Under the pieces are notes generated by a model. It did not search any database, had not been told where the DNA came from, and saw only the letters and a list, made by a program, of their open reading frames with translations. Of a stretch of 27,016 nucleotides of DNA, positions 15,476-23,212 are shown in pieces. The translations under genes were made by a program, and so were the position numbers. Origin of the DNA: an uncultured Eubacteriales bacterium. Lineage in GTDB: Bacteria > Bacillota > Clostridia > Oscillospirales > QAKW01. The stretch is taken from NCBI GenBank assembly GCA_902492505.1, contig CABULU010000024.1:1-27016 (forward strand). The letters are read 5' to 3'. Position 1 is the stretch's first letter; each line of letters opens with the position of its first letter.

Positions 15476-16144
15476 TCACTTTTTATAAGTTGACGCAAAA
15501 GTAGCACTAAAAACCGCCGCTGCCCCCGCGCTTTTAAGTTGCAAGGCGCATTCACTGAGTGTGGCGCCCGTTGTTATAACATCATCTACCAACAGCACGG
15601 TCATACCTTGTACACTTTTTACGGTATGGAATTTGCCACGCACATTTTTATATCTGTTTACACTATTCAGGCTTTTTTGAGAGTGTATACCTAAGCTGCG
15701 TTTTAAAAGCGAGCGCATTGGCAAATGAAGATTATCGGAAACTCTTTTTGCAATAAGTTCTGCATGATTAAAACCGCGGCGCATTTCTTTTATTCTTGTC
15801 ATGGGTACAAATGTTACGCAGTCAAACTCAACTGCGCCGTATTCTCTTTCTATTAACATAGACATTTCATTGGAAATATAAACAGATATTTGGGGTATTT
15901 TTCCCATTTTAAAGCGTTTGACAATTTGCGCTGCGCTTCCATCATAGCGAAACACCGACACATTGCGACGAAAACCGTTTTCAGAGCGACGACAGTTACA
16001 GTGCGGTATCTCCCGACCGCAGAATTCACATAATTTGCCCTCTATTCTGTGCAGATTTTTCCTGCACTCATCACATATTGAAATTTTCTCCGGAATAATA
16101 TTTCCGCAGCATACGCATTTATTTGGAAAAAGGTAAGAAATCAT
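15476..16144 (-). CDS. comF: ComF family protein (phosphoribosyltransferase fold)
   Basis: ComF-family proteins are linked to DNA uptake in competent bacteria; the biochemical role is unsettled. The 222-aa protein opens with a cysteine-rich zinc-binding part (Cys at 10, 12/13, 24, 27, 39, 42, 49 and 51). A type I phosphoribosyltransferase domain follows, with FVPMTRIKEMRRGFNHAELI (about 112-131) and the PRPP-binding motif VLLVDDVITTGAT (183-195). The ATG overlaps the recD2 stop by 4 nt, so comF is translated as the second gene of that unit. No comFA helicase gene is adjacent. The family assignment is firm; a competence role in this organism is not shown. Confidence 0.92.
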   Translation of the reverse strand: MISYLFPNKCVCCGNIIPEKISICDECRKNLHRIEGKLCEFCGREIPHCNCRRSENGFRRNVSVFRYDGSAAQIVKRFKMGKIPQISVYISNEMSMLIEREYGAVEFDCVTFVPMTRIKEMRRGFNHAELIAKRVSDNLHLPMRSLLKRSLGIHSQKSLNSVNRYKNVRGKFHTVKSVQGMTVLLVDDVITTGATLSECALQLKSAGAAAVFSATFASTYKK

Positions 16145-18357
16145 TGCGCATCATCCTTATACTCAGAAAATGTCGTAAGCATGTGGCGCAAGCCGGAATA
16201 ACGGTTGGATTTTTTGCTGTTATCCACCATATTATATAATACTTTATCATTTCCTACTATTATAAGCACCTGCTTTGCACGCGTCACCGCTGTGTACAAA
16301 AGGTTTCTGTACTGCAAAAGCGGGGTGATTTGGGACAATACAAGCAGTACAATATCAAATTCAGAGCCCTGACTTTTATGAACCGTAACTGCATACGCCA
16401 GTTCAAGCTGATCACAATCCGCAAATTCATACGCTGCGCTGCGGTCGTCATAGGCGACAGACATAATGCGCTGTTTTAAATCTATTCTCTCAATAATCCC
16501 TATATCGCCGTTAAAAACACCAGATTCGTAAGTGCCGTTTTTTCGGCGGCAGACAATATCGTAATTATTTTTTGTCTGCATTACCTTATCACCAACACGA
16601 TAGCTTCTGTTTTTAACTGTAACCTCCGTTTTGGACGGAGACGGTCCATTCACAATCTCACGCAGCATAGCATTCACCGCCTGCGTACCCACCTGAGTTT
16701 TTTTAGTTGGGATTATTACCTGAAGTCCGTTCAAAACATCCTTTCCGTAGCGCTTGGGGATACGCTCGGAAATCAGCGTACACACCGCGTCAGTCACACT
16801 ATCTGCGGACAATTTCTTAACAAAGAAGAAATCGGAAGAATTAGACAAATCAGGGTGCTCACCTCGATTTATCATATGTGCGTTTATAATAATTTTGCTT
16901 TGGGACGCCTGACGGAAAACCTCATTTAAAAACACTGTTTCTATCTTTTCGGAACGGATAATATCACAAAATACGTTGCCCGGACCGACGCTTGGCAGCT
17001 GATCCGCGTCTCCTACCATTATCAACCGCACGTGATCGGGCAGCGCATGCATCAGCGCTTCAAACAAACGGATATCCACCATTGACATTTCATCAACTAT
17101 CACAGCGTCCGTTTTGAGCGGGTTTGATTCATTCTTCACAAAAGTATTATCTCTTGCCATATCCACTTCCAGCAAGCGATGAATTGTTTTCGCCTCCCTC
17201 TTACAGACGTCGCTCATGCGTTTGGCTGCACGCCCCGTAGGCGCGCATAGTGTGACATTAAACCCTAAATTTTCATAAAGTTTTATAATTCCGTTTAAAG
17301 TGGTTGTTTTTCCGGTGCCTGGTCCGCCTGTCAGCACCATCACCTTATTTTCCACCGACATGCGTATAGCTGCGCGCTGATTGTCGGCATATGTAATATT
17401 CAGCATTTTTTCAAGAGCATCTATGTGCTTTTCAATATCTGTTATTTCTTTTTTGACATATTTCGATATATTATACAGCTTTTTTACCACATATTTTTCA
17501 GCAAAATACATTGCGGGCAGATAAACCGCGCGCAGATCGCCTATCTTCTGCTCATACAGTCTGCCCTCTGCTATCATTTTATCGATATAGCACTCAGTAT
17601 CAGAGGTTTCAATACCGATGTTGGCAGCAGATATCTGCGATAGCTTATCATACGGCAGAAATGAATGACCGTTTGTAAGGTTATGTGTCAGGACAAAACG
17701 GATAAAATAGCATACCCTCATTTCACAATCGGGCTCGAAACCGTTTTCAAGCGCTATCTTATCCGCCGCGGCAAACGTAAAATCCTCTATTTCCTCCCAA
17801 AGTCTGTACGGTTCGCGGTTTATGACATCAACGGAAAAACCGCCGAAACGTTTATAAATCCTGACGGCCATATTGGGTGAAATACTGTACTCATTGAGCT
17901 GCATCATAATATCACGAATACCAAGAGTAGTGCGAAACGAATCGGACATAATGCGCGCCTTTTCCCGGGAAATACCTCGAATCTGAGTCAGCCTGTCGGG
18001 TTCATTTTCTATTATATAAAAGCTGTCCTCTTTAAACGTGTCCACTATCTTTTGCGCGGTAGCAGGTCCCATGCCCTTGACAGCGCCGCTTGCAAGAAAC
18101 CTGAGCATACCTGAAAGTTCAGACGGGAAAGTTTTTTCTATTTCCGTGCAGACAAACTGGCGGCCGTAAGCCGAATGCTCCTTCCACTCCCCCGACGCTG
18201 TCACAGTCTCTCCGGCATAAACAGGCGGGCAGGTCGCAACAACGGTGTACAGTATACCTTCACAGTTGACAGTAAACACACGATAGCCTGTATCATCGTT
18301 CTCAAAAATTATTTCTTCGACTACTCCGTCTATTACATTCTCTTCAAAATCTGACAC
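16141..18357 (-). CDS. recD2: RecD2-type SF1B DNA helicase
   Basis: RecD2 is a 5'-3' helicase of Gram-positive bacteria that works outside RecBCD in repair and fork maintenance. The 738-aa protein has an N-terminal OB-like part (1-75), a helix-hairpin-helix region (about 85-190, including GAVKGMGPATAQKIV and LTQIRGISREKA) and the helicase core. Walker A is GGPGTGKTTT (344-353), motif Ia is APTGRAAKRM, Walker B is VDEMSMVD (421-428), motif III is GDADQLPSVGPG, and the final motif is AYAVTVHKSQGSEFD. The start codon is GTG at 18357 (a valine codon read as Met), chosen because CGGAG lies 8-9 nt upstream and no ATG fits. comF follows with a 4-nt overlap. Confidence 0.95.
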   Translation of the reverse strand: MSDFEENVIDGVVEEIIFENDDTGYRVFTVNCEGILYTVVATCPPVYAGETVTASGEWKEHSAYGRQFVCTEIEKTFPSELSGMLRFLASGAVKGMGPATAQKIVDTFKEDSFYIIENEPDRLTQIRGISREKARIMSDSFRTTLGIRDIMMQLNEYSISPNMAVRIYKRFGGFSVDVINREPYRLWEEIEDFTFAAADKIALENGFEPDCEMRVCYFIRFVLTHNLTNGHSFLPYDKLSQISAANIGIETSDTECYIDKMIAEGRLYEQKIGDLRAVYLPAMYFAEKYVVKKLYNISKYVKKEITDIEKHIDALEKMLNITYADNQRAAIRMSVENKVMVLTGGPGTGKTTTLNGIIKLYENLGFNVTLCAPTGRAAKRMSDVCKREAKTIHRLLEVDMARDNTFVKNESNPLKTDAVIVDEMSMVDIRLFEALMHALPDHVRLIMVGDADQLPSVGPGNVFCDIIRSEKIETVFLNEVFRQASQSKIIINAHMINRGEHPDLSNSSDFFFVKKLSADSVTDAVCTLISERIPKRYGKDVLNGLQVIIPTKKTQVGTQAVNAMLREIVNGPSPSKTEVTVKNRSYRVGDKVMQTKNNYDIVCRRKNGTYESGVFNGDIGIIERIDLKQRIMSVAYDDRSAAYEFADCDQLELAYAVTVHKSQGSEFDIVLLVLSQITPLLQYRNLLYTAVTRAKQVLIIVGNDKVLYNMVDNSKKSNRYSGLRHMLTTFSEYKDDAQ

Positions 18358-18373
18358 TTAAAATTCTCCGAAA

Positions 18374-18409
18374 ACAATTATTCCCGTGAAAAATCCACGG
18401 GAATATTGT
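18374..18409 (-). terminator. Hairpin upstream of recD2, possible terminator
   Basis: CACGGGAATATTGT (18396-18409) pairs with ACAATTATTCCCGTG (18374-18388) with one bulged base. On the minus strand it ends in TTGTTTTCGG, so the T-run is short, and the recD2 ribosome binding site follows directly. It may end transcription of the small membrane-protein gene or attenuate recD2. Confidence 0.6.
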
Positions 18410-18422
18410 ATCATATTTATTT

Positions 18423-18740
18423 TCACATTTCCACAGTTATATTATCATTTTCCTCACAAAAACTATGTATCTGCGAATATGTATCCTCGTCAAGCCCGCA
18501 GTCACGAATAACAACCCGCGTAGCCGCATCGCGATAGCTGATGCGCTCCGCCTGCAAAAGCAAAGTATTAAGTAAAAATGTTACGTTTTCCACTGCGCCG
18601 GACAATTCAACCACAAGAGCAATATCCTTTATTTTTTTATAGCGGGAAGTAGACACCGTCTCTAAAAGACTCAATATACACTCTATAAACCCTATCACCG
18701 CAAAAAACGACAGAATTATAATAACCGCAGTTTTCAGCAT
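18423..18740 (-). CDS. Small membrane-anchored protein, unknown function
   Basis: I do not recognise this 105-aa protein. Residues 4-27 (AVIIILSFFAVIGFIECILSLL) form one membrane segment at the N-terminus. The rest is soluble and mixed: a basic RYKKIKD stretch, then hydrophobic strands and helices (DIALVVELSG, VTFLLNTLLLQAER, TRVVIRDCGLDEDTY) and an acidic end. With the positive residues after the membrane segment, the C-terminal part is probably cytoplasmic. The gene may start at the ATG at 18740 or at the TTG one codon before it; GAGGTG suits either. It has its own putative promoter after the Dabb gene and a hairpin after its stop. Confidence 0.65.
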   Translation of the reverse strand: MLKTAVIIILSFFAVIGFIECILSLLETVSTSRYKKIKDIALVVELSGAVENVTFLLNTLLLQAERISYRDAATRVVIRDCGLDEDTYSQIHSFCEENDNITVEM

Positions 18741-18759
18741 CAATTAATCACCTCATAAT

Positions 18760-18789
18760 ATCATATGCGGCAATTAATAAATAGGTCAA
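18760..18789 (-). promoter_or_regulatory. Putative promoter of the small membrane-protein gene
   Basis: On the minus strand TTGACC (18784-18789) is followed after 18 nt by TATGAT (18760-18765). The -35 box immediately follows the TAG stop of the Dabb gene. This would give a leader of only about 15 nt, carrying the GAGGTG ribosome binding site. Confidence 0.5.
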
Positions 18790-19095
18790 CTAAATATTGT
18801 AATCGATGCAGGTACGTGAAACACGGACAGGACGCATAAAATCGCCTACCGCAACGTGTGCGGGATGAAGCTTATATTTTTCCAGGGTTTCAAGACTCTC
18901 AAAATCAGAAATTAAAATAAGATCACAATTATCCGCTTTCTGTGCGCAATCTCCGACAAATGTTGCAGATGAGATAATATATTCTATTTTTTCCGGCAGA
19001 CTGTCAAGCATATTTTTAGTTATTCTGACATTTTCCGCCTTAGTGCGCCCCTGCGCTTCATCCTTAAATTTGAACATACATACATGTCTTATCAT
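18790..19095 (-). CDS. Dabb (stress-responsive alpha/beta barrel) family protein
   Basis: This 100-aa protein starts with the family hallmark MIRHVCMFKFKD. It continues through ITKNMLDSLPEKI, a DLILISDFESLETLEKYKLHP segment and the end RPVRVSRTCIDYNI. All are typical of Dabb proteins, which are small dimeric ferredoxin-like barrels of largely unknown function. The start at 19095 is set by AAGGAG 10 nt upstream; the frame is open further back, inside metK. Its ATG overlaps the metK stop by 4 nt (ATGA). It should therefore be made from the metK mRNA and so fall under the SAM riboswitch. Substrate and role are unknown. Confidence 0.85.
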   Translation of the reverse strand: MIRHVCMFKFKDEAQGRTKAENVRITKNMLDSLPEKIEYIISSATFVGDCAQKADNCDLILISDFESLETLEKYKLHPAHVAVGDFMRPVRVSRTCIDYNI

Positions 19096-20273
19096 AATGA
19101 ACGCTCCTTTGCATAAGCTCTGATTTTCTCGGAAATTTCCGTGCTTTCCCACGGACAGTCAAGCTCCTGTCTGCCCATCTGACCATAAGCGGACAGCGGC
19201 GCATAAATAGGTCTGCGAAGATCAAACGACGATATAATAGCGCTGGGGCGCAAGTCGAAAAACTTATCCACAATTTCGTCGATAAGCGCAAGCGGAACGG
19301 TTTCGGTGCCGAAAGTCTCAACAAAAACCGAAACCGGCTCTGCTATGCCTATGGCATATGCAAGCTGTATCTCACAGCGCCGTGCAAGACCGGCAGCAAC
19401 TATATTTTTACTGACATACCTTGCCGCATATGCCGCGCTTCTGTCCACCTTTGTAGGGTCTTTGCCTGAGAAGCAGCCGCCGCCGTGACGACCGACGCCT
19501 CCGTATGTATCAACAATAATTTTACGGCCGGTAAGGCCGCTGTCCCCCGCCGGACCGCCTACAACAAACCTGCCTGTCGGATTTATATATATTTTTGTGT
19601 TATCATCTATAAGTTCAGAAGGGATAACACTGTCAATAACATATTTTTTAATATCCGCACGAAGCCTATCCATCGACACGTCGTCACTGTGCTGAGAGGA
19701 AACAACGACAGCATCAATGCGCTTGAGTTCTCCGTCTTCATATTCGGCAGTAACCTGGGTCTTCCCGTCAGGGCGAAGATAAGGCAGCGCACCCTCTCGA
19801 CGCACCCTTGTAAGCTGCTTTGCCAATTTATGGGCAAGCGACGCTGTAATCGGCATCAGCTCCGGTGTATCATCACACGCATAGCCAAACATCATTCCCT
19901 GGTCACCTGCGCCTATTTTCTCCGCCTCCTGCTCGGCGTCACTGCGGTCAACGCCCATAGCTATATCAGGCGACTGATTATCAACCGACACAAGCACGGC
20001 GCATGTATTTCCGTCAAACCCGAATGCAGGGTCGTCATATCCGACCTCGTTTATAACGCTGCGCGCAATCTTTGCATAATCTACGTTCGCCGTAGTCGTT
20101 ATCTCGCCCATGATATGTACAACACCTGTTGTGACAGTGGTTTCGCACGCAACGCGTGCGAACTTGTCTTTTTCAATTATAGCGTCAAGAATTGAATCGG
20201 AAATCCTGTCGCAAATTTTATCGGGATGACCTTCTGTTACTGATTCTGAAGTAAAGTAATGTTTTCTCGGCAT
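19092..20273 (-). CDS. metK: S-adenosylmethionine synthase (methionine adenosyltransferase)
   Basis: MetK joins methionine and ATP to SAM with release of phosphate and diphosphate. The 393-aa protein starts MPRKHYFTSESVTEGHPDKI, whose histidine and aspartate contact ATP and metal. It has GAGDQGMMFGYACDD, a potassium-binding region, FVVGGPAGDSGLTGRKIIVD, the P-loop-like GGGCFSGKDPTKVDRS and the ending AYGQMGR. I place the start at 20273 after AAAGGAAA. An in-frame ATG at 20312 lies within the riboswitch terminator hairpin and is rejected. It is regulated by the SAM-I riboswitch and a consensus promoter upstream. Confidence 0.97.
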   Translation of the reverse strand: MPRKHYFTSESVTEGHPDKICDRISDSILDAIIEKDKFARVACETTVTTGVVHIMGEITTTANVDYAKIARSVINEVGYDDPAFGFDGNTCAVLVSVDNQSPDIAMGVDRSDAEQEAEKIGAGDQGMMFGYACDDTPELMPITASLAHKLAKQLTRVRREGALPYLRPDGKTQVTAEYEDGELKRIDAVVVSSQHSDDVSMDRLRADIKKYVIDSVIPSELIDDNTKIYINPTGRFVVGGPAGDSGLTGRKIIVDTYGGVGRHGGGCFSGKDPTKVDRSAAYAARYVSKNIVAAGLARRCEIQLAYAIGIAEPVSVFVETFGTETVPLALIDEIVDKFFDLRPSAIISSFDLRRPIYAPLSAYGQMGRQELDCPWESTEISEKIRAYAKERSL

Positions 20274-20290
20274 ATTTTCCTTTCCGGGCA

Positions 20291-20320
20291 ATAAAAAACC
20301 GCCCTTAAACAAGAGCGGTT
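20291..20320 (-). terminator. SAM riboswitch expression-platform terminator
   Basis: On the minus strand AACCGCTCTT (20311-20320) pairs with AAGGGCGGTT (20297-20306), ten pairs with one G-U, followed by TTTTTTAT. It stands between the SAM-I aptamer and the metK ribosome binding site and should form when SAM is bound. Confidence 0.9.
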
Positions 20321-20410
20321 AAATTTTATCTGTCAGGAATTGACACCTTACACAATGCAGGTTGTCGGGCTTCACAGGGCCTGTCCCTCCGCCGCTCTCG
20401 ATAAAAATTT
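20321..20410 (-). promoter_or_regulatory. SAM-I riboswitch (S-box) aptamer controlling metK
   Basis: Read on the minus strand, the S-box core is recognisable. A P1 stem is formed by AAATTTTTATC (20400-20410) and GATAAAATTT (20321-20330). It is followed by GAGAGCGGCGGAGGGA, the conserved GCCCTGTGAAGCCC (20367-20380), a GACAACC segment, and AAGGTGTCAATTCCTGACAG closing the aptamer. When SAM binds, P1 forms and the downstream terminator can fold, shutting off metK and the Dabb gene. The arrangement is the standard transcriptional OFF switch. Confidence 0.95.
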
Positions 20411-20434
20411 ATTACATTTTGTTTATAATATATT

Positions 20435-20463
20435 ATTATAAGACTAAATACTGCAAATGTCAA
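20435..20463 (-). promoter_or_regulatory. Consensus sigma-A promoter of the metK riboswitch transcript
   Basis: On the minus strand TTGACA (20458-20463), a 17-nt spacer and TATAAT (20435-20440) match consensus perfectly. The TGA inside TTGACA is also the stop codon of the upstream export-protein gene (20460-20462). Transcription should start near 20428, just before the riboswitch. Confidence 0.92.
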
Positions 20464-20948
20464 GCAAATATTTGAAGAAACGACACAACGCCGTAGCTTG
20501 CCGCGCACATTATGAGCCCGGCAACAAGTACTCCGGCCGCAATTGACAGAAACGCCTTTTTAAAACGCATTTCCATAAGCGCTGCAATAAGCGCACCTGT
20601 CCATGCACCTGTACCCGGCAAAGGTATCGCAACAAACAGAAACAGTCCGATAAGCGAATATTTATTAACCTTATCACTGCGTTTTTCTGCCTTTCTCAAA
20701 AGAAATCCCGAAACCTTTCTGAAAAATCCTATTTTTGATACACTCATATATTCTATTATTTTCTTAATAAAAATCAGAATAAAAGGAATAGGCAAAATAT
20801 TGCCGATTACGCTTATAAAATAACATTCATATATACTCATTCCGGTTGCGGCACCTATTGGTATAGCAGCACGCAATTCAAGAATAGGCAGCATTGATAC
20901 AAGGAACACATATACTTCTTTGGAAACGCTTTGCAAAAAATCGAGCAT
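20460..20948 (-). CDS. Small multidrug export family membrane protein (COG2426 type)
   Basis: The 162-aa protein resembles the Sm_multidrug_ex family (COG2426), predicted integral membrane proteins with no firm substrate. It has four to five hydrophobic segments: about 10-45 (with the family's LPILELRAAIPIGAATGM motif), 45-65 (SVIGNILPIPFILIFI), a basic loop (FLLRKAEKRSDKVNKY), then 98-125 (IGLFLFVAIPLPGTGAWTGALIAALM, which holds the characteristic PLPGTGAWTG) and 132-160. GGAGAAG precedes the ATG. A good promoter lies 40 nt upstream. Its stop codon sits in the metK -35 box. The name suggests efflux, but no transport is shown. Confidence 0.88.
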   Translation of the reverse strand: MLDFLQSVSKEVYVFLVSMLPILELRAAIPIGAATGMSIYECYFISVIGNILPIPFILIFIKKIIEYMSVSKIGFFRKVSGFLLRKAEKRSDKVNKYSLIGLFLFVAIPLPGTGAWTGALIAALMEMRFKKAFLSIAAGVLVAGLIMCAASYGVVSFLQIFA

Positions 20949-20986
20949 TTAACTTCTCCGGTATTTTCAAAATAAAAGTTTTAAAA

Positions 20987-21015
20987 AGTATACCACATTT
21001 ATTTAGTATTATCAA
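20987..21015 (-). promoter_or_regulatory. Promoter of the small export-protein gene
   Basis: On the minus strand TTGATA (21010-21015), a 17-nt spacer and TATACT (20987-20992) are followed by a 38-nt leader. The spacer ends in TGG, giving an extended -10 as well. It lies between the ribU stop and the gene start. Confidence 0.78.
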
Positions 21016-21032
21016 TTACTATTCTTTAATTA

Positions 21033-21704
21033 TCAAATAACTTTCGTAAACGCTAAAAATAATACAGCAAATAAAGCGAACAGCAAAATTGAAATTAACA
21101 TAATACCAGCACGAAACGTATGCTTTTCATCATTGTTTGTACTCACAATTGAAGACTTCGGCACAAAGCCGGTTTTTCTCAAAGCAGTAACCATTGGTTT
21201 ATACAGCACAAGAGTAAGCGCGAGATTTAATCCGCTTTTTATAAAATTAAACGGCAAAAACGTAGGAATGAGCATAGCTGCAACCTGACTGCGTTCAACC
21301 GACATATACAGCGGAGTAATAAGGTAATTCCACAACAGCATAGACGCAGTCATAGCAATTGCGCCAACGGACAGACCGAGCACCGCCCCTTTCATAACAC
21401 GCATTTTTTTGTAAATAATGGCGGCGGGAACTGTAAAGGCACAGGTTGATATAACATTCATTACAAAACCGATAGGTCCCGTGCTCGAAATGGTAATCAT
21501 CTCAATAAATGAAACCGTCAAGGAAATTACAACCGATGTCAAAGGACCATATATAAAACCTGCAATAGCAACAATCGCATCCTTTGGATCATAGCTTAAA
21601 AATCCGGCAACATCAGGAATAATTTTGCTGACAAGCACCGCAGCGAATGACAATGCACACAGCATTGCCGTAATAGTAATTTTTTTTATTTGTTGTTTGT
21701 TCAT
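21033..21704 (-). CDS. ribU: Riboflavin ECF transporter substrate-binding subunit RibU
   Basis: This membrane protein should capture riboflavin for the energy-coupling-factor transporter. The 223-aa chain has about six membrane segments and the early KKITITAMLCALSFAAVLVS strand seen in S components. A short AxxxA-type pattern there (AMLCALSFAA) is where the EcfT partner docks. YDPKDAIVAIAGFIYGP is characteristic of RibU. The substrate is inferred from both the sequence type and the FMN riboswitch directly upstream. The start is 21704 with AGAAGG upstream; an ATG at 21878 would begin inside the riboswitch. The EcfA and EcfT genes are not in the window. Confidence 0.9.
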   Translation of the reverse strand: MNKQQIKKITITAMLCALSFAAVLVSKIIPDVAGFLSYDPKDAIVAIAGFIYGPLTSVVISLTVSFIEMITISSTGPIGFVMNVISTCAFTVPAAIIYKKMRVMKGAVLGLSVGAIAMTASMLLWNYLITPLYMSVERSQVAAMLIPTFLPFNFIKSGLNLALTLVLYKPMVTALRKTGFVPKSSIVSTNNDEKHTFRAGIMLISILLFALFAVLFLAFTKVI

Positions 21705-21785
21705 AATAAAGACCTTCTTAAACAGTATTATGGGACGCGGTCTTACACACTTAAAATGTATAGAACAAAAGAATGTGGCATAAAA

Positions 21786-21817
21786 GAAAAACGCCCCTAT
21801 AAAAAAGCATAGGGGCG
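21786..21817 (-). terminator. FMN riboswitch terminator
   Basis: CGCCCCTAT (plus strand 21792-21800) pairs perfectly with ATAGGGGCG (21809-21817). On the minus strand the stem is followed by TTTTT. It lies 16 nt after the FMN aptamer and should fold when FMN is bound, stopping ribU transcription. Confidence 0.92.
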
Positions 21818-21833
21818 CATAAAGCAAAGCCAT

Positions 21834-21945
21834 ATCTTTTCTACCATCCGGACTGTACCGTCGGTGCAGGAATTTCACCTGCTCGTGCCTTAAAGGCTTG
21901 CGGACTATAACCGCCGGTGAGGAATTACACCTCGCCCCGAAAAGA
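21834..21945 (-). promoter_or_regulatory. FMN riboswitch (RFN element) controlling ribU
   Basis: On the minus strand the RFN consensus is plain. P1 is formed by TCTTTTC and GAAAAGA at the ends. Inside are CGGGGCGAGGTG, ATTCCTCACCGGCGG (21911-21925), AGTCCGCAAGCC, GAAATTCCTGCACCGAC (21860-21876) and AGTCCGGATGG. With the terminator downstream it makes a transcriptional OFF switch: FMN shuts down riboflavin import. It starts only 25 nt after the tuf stop codon. Confidence 0.96.
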
Positions 21946-21970
21946 CAATATTTAATTAAGCAAAACCGAA

Positions 21971-23170
21971 TTAGCCGTTAATTGCGGTAACAACGCCAGA
22001 GCCTACTGTTCTGCCGCCTTCACGTATAGCAAAACGAAGACCAACCTCGATAGCGATAGGTGTGATGAGTTCAACATCCATATCTACGTTATCGCCGGGC
22101 TTGCACATATCAGTACCCTCGGGAAGAGTTATGATACCTGTAACGTCAGTTGTTCTGAAGTAGAACTGCGGACGATAATTGGTAAAGAACGGGCTGTGAC
22201 GGCCGCCCTCTTCCTTGGTCAAAACGTAAACCTGACCCTTAAACTTTGTATGAGGATTGATTGAACCGGGCTTTGCAAGAACCTGGCCTCTTACAACGTC
22301 CTGTCTTGTAACACCGCGGAGAAGTACGCCGACATTATCACCGGCCTCAGCAAAATCAAGAAGCTTTCTGAACATTTCAAGACCGGTGGCAACGGTCTTC
22401 TTTGTCTCCTTAATACCAACAATTTCAACTTCCTCGTTGAGTTTAATCATTCCACGCTCAACTCTACCGGTAGCAACCGTACCACGGCCTGTGATAGTGA
22501 ATACATCTTCAACAGGCATAAGGAAATCCTGATCTGCATTTCTGGCAGGTGTGGGGATATAGTTATCAACCGCGTTCATAAGCTCAATAATAGGAGCATA
22601 TGCAGGGTCATTGATATCATTAGATGTGCACTCAATAGCGGCAAGAGCAGAACCCTTAACTATCGGAATATCGTCACCCGGGAACTCATACTCGTTGAGA
22701 AGCTCTCTAACTTCCATTTCAACAAGCTCAAGCAGCTCTTCGTCGTCAACCTGGTCACACTTGTTCATGAAAACAACGATTGAGGGAACACCAACCTGAC
22801 GAGCAAGAAGAATATGCTCTCTTGTCTGCGGCATAACACCGTCAGCAGCAGAAACAACAAGAATAGCACCGTCCATCTGAGCAGCACCGGTGATCATGTT
22901 CTTAACGTAGTCAGCATGTCCGGGGCAGTCAACATGAGCATAGTGGCGTGTATCTGTCTCATACTCAACGTGTGCTGTATTGATGGTGATACCGCGCTCT
23001 CTCTCTTCAGGAGCCTTATCAATATCAGCATACTCAGAAAAAGCAGCCTGACCCTTGAATGAAAGTACCTTTGTGATTGCAGCTGTAAGTGTTGTCTTAC
23101 CATGGTCAACGTGGCCGATTGTACCAATGTTAACGTGCGGCTTAGATCTTTCAAATTTAGCTTTTGCCAT
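21971..23170 (-). CDS. tuf: Elongation factor Tu
   Basis: EF-Tu carries aminoacyl-tRNA to the ribosomal A site as a GTP complex. The 399-aa protein has all G motifs: GHVDHGKTTLT (about 18-28), DIDKAPEERERGIT in switch I, DCPGHADYV (switch II), NKCD and a GSALAAI segment (G5). Domains 2 and 3 follow, ending VVTAING. The residues around LLARQVGVPS and the rest of the GTPase are normal. GGGAGGAC precedes the ATG. It is the last gene of the str operon, 103 nt after fusA, with a possible internal promoter. No dedicated terminator is seen after it. Confidence 0.98.
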   Translation of the reverse strand: MAKAKFERSKPHVNIGTIGHVDHGKTTLTAAITKVLSFKGQAAFSEYADIDKAPEERERGITINTAHVEYETDTRHYAHVDCPGHADYVKNMITGAAQMDGAILVVSAADGVMPQTREHILLARQVGVPSIVVFMNKCDQVDDEELLELVEMEVRELLNEYEFPGDDIPIVKGSALAAIECTSNDINDPAYAPIIELMNAVDNYIPTPARNADQDFLMPVEDVFTITGRGTVATGRVERGMIKLNEEVEIVGIKETKKTVATGLEMFRKLLDFAEAGDNVGVLLRGVTRQDVVRGQVLAKPGSINPHTKFKGQVYVLTKEEGGRHSPFFTNYRPQFYFRTTDVTGIITLPEGTDMCKPGDNVDMDVELITPIAIEVGLRFAIREGGRTVGSGVVTAING

Positions 23171-23212
23171 TGTAATGTCCTCCCTTTAGAAGAAAATTTT
23201 ATTTATAAGATT

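Noticed and set aside
19485..20195. 236-codon open frame on the plus strand opposite metK
   Set aside because: It is a shadow of metK with an arbitrary cysteine- and arginine-rich composition and no start signal.
20274..20312. 13-codon N-terminal extension of metK
   Set aside because: It would start within the SAM riboswitch terminator. The family start MPRKHYF follows a good ribosome binding site.
21705..21878. 58-codon N-terminal extension of ribU
   Set aside because: It would translate part of the FMN riboswitch and its terminator. The ATG at 21704 has a proper ribosome binding site.
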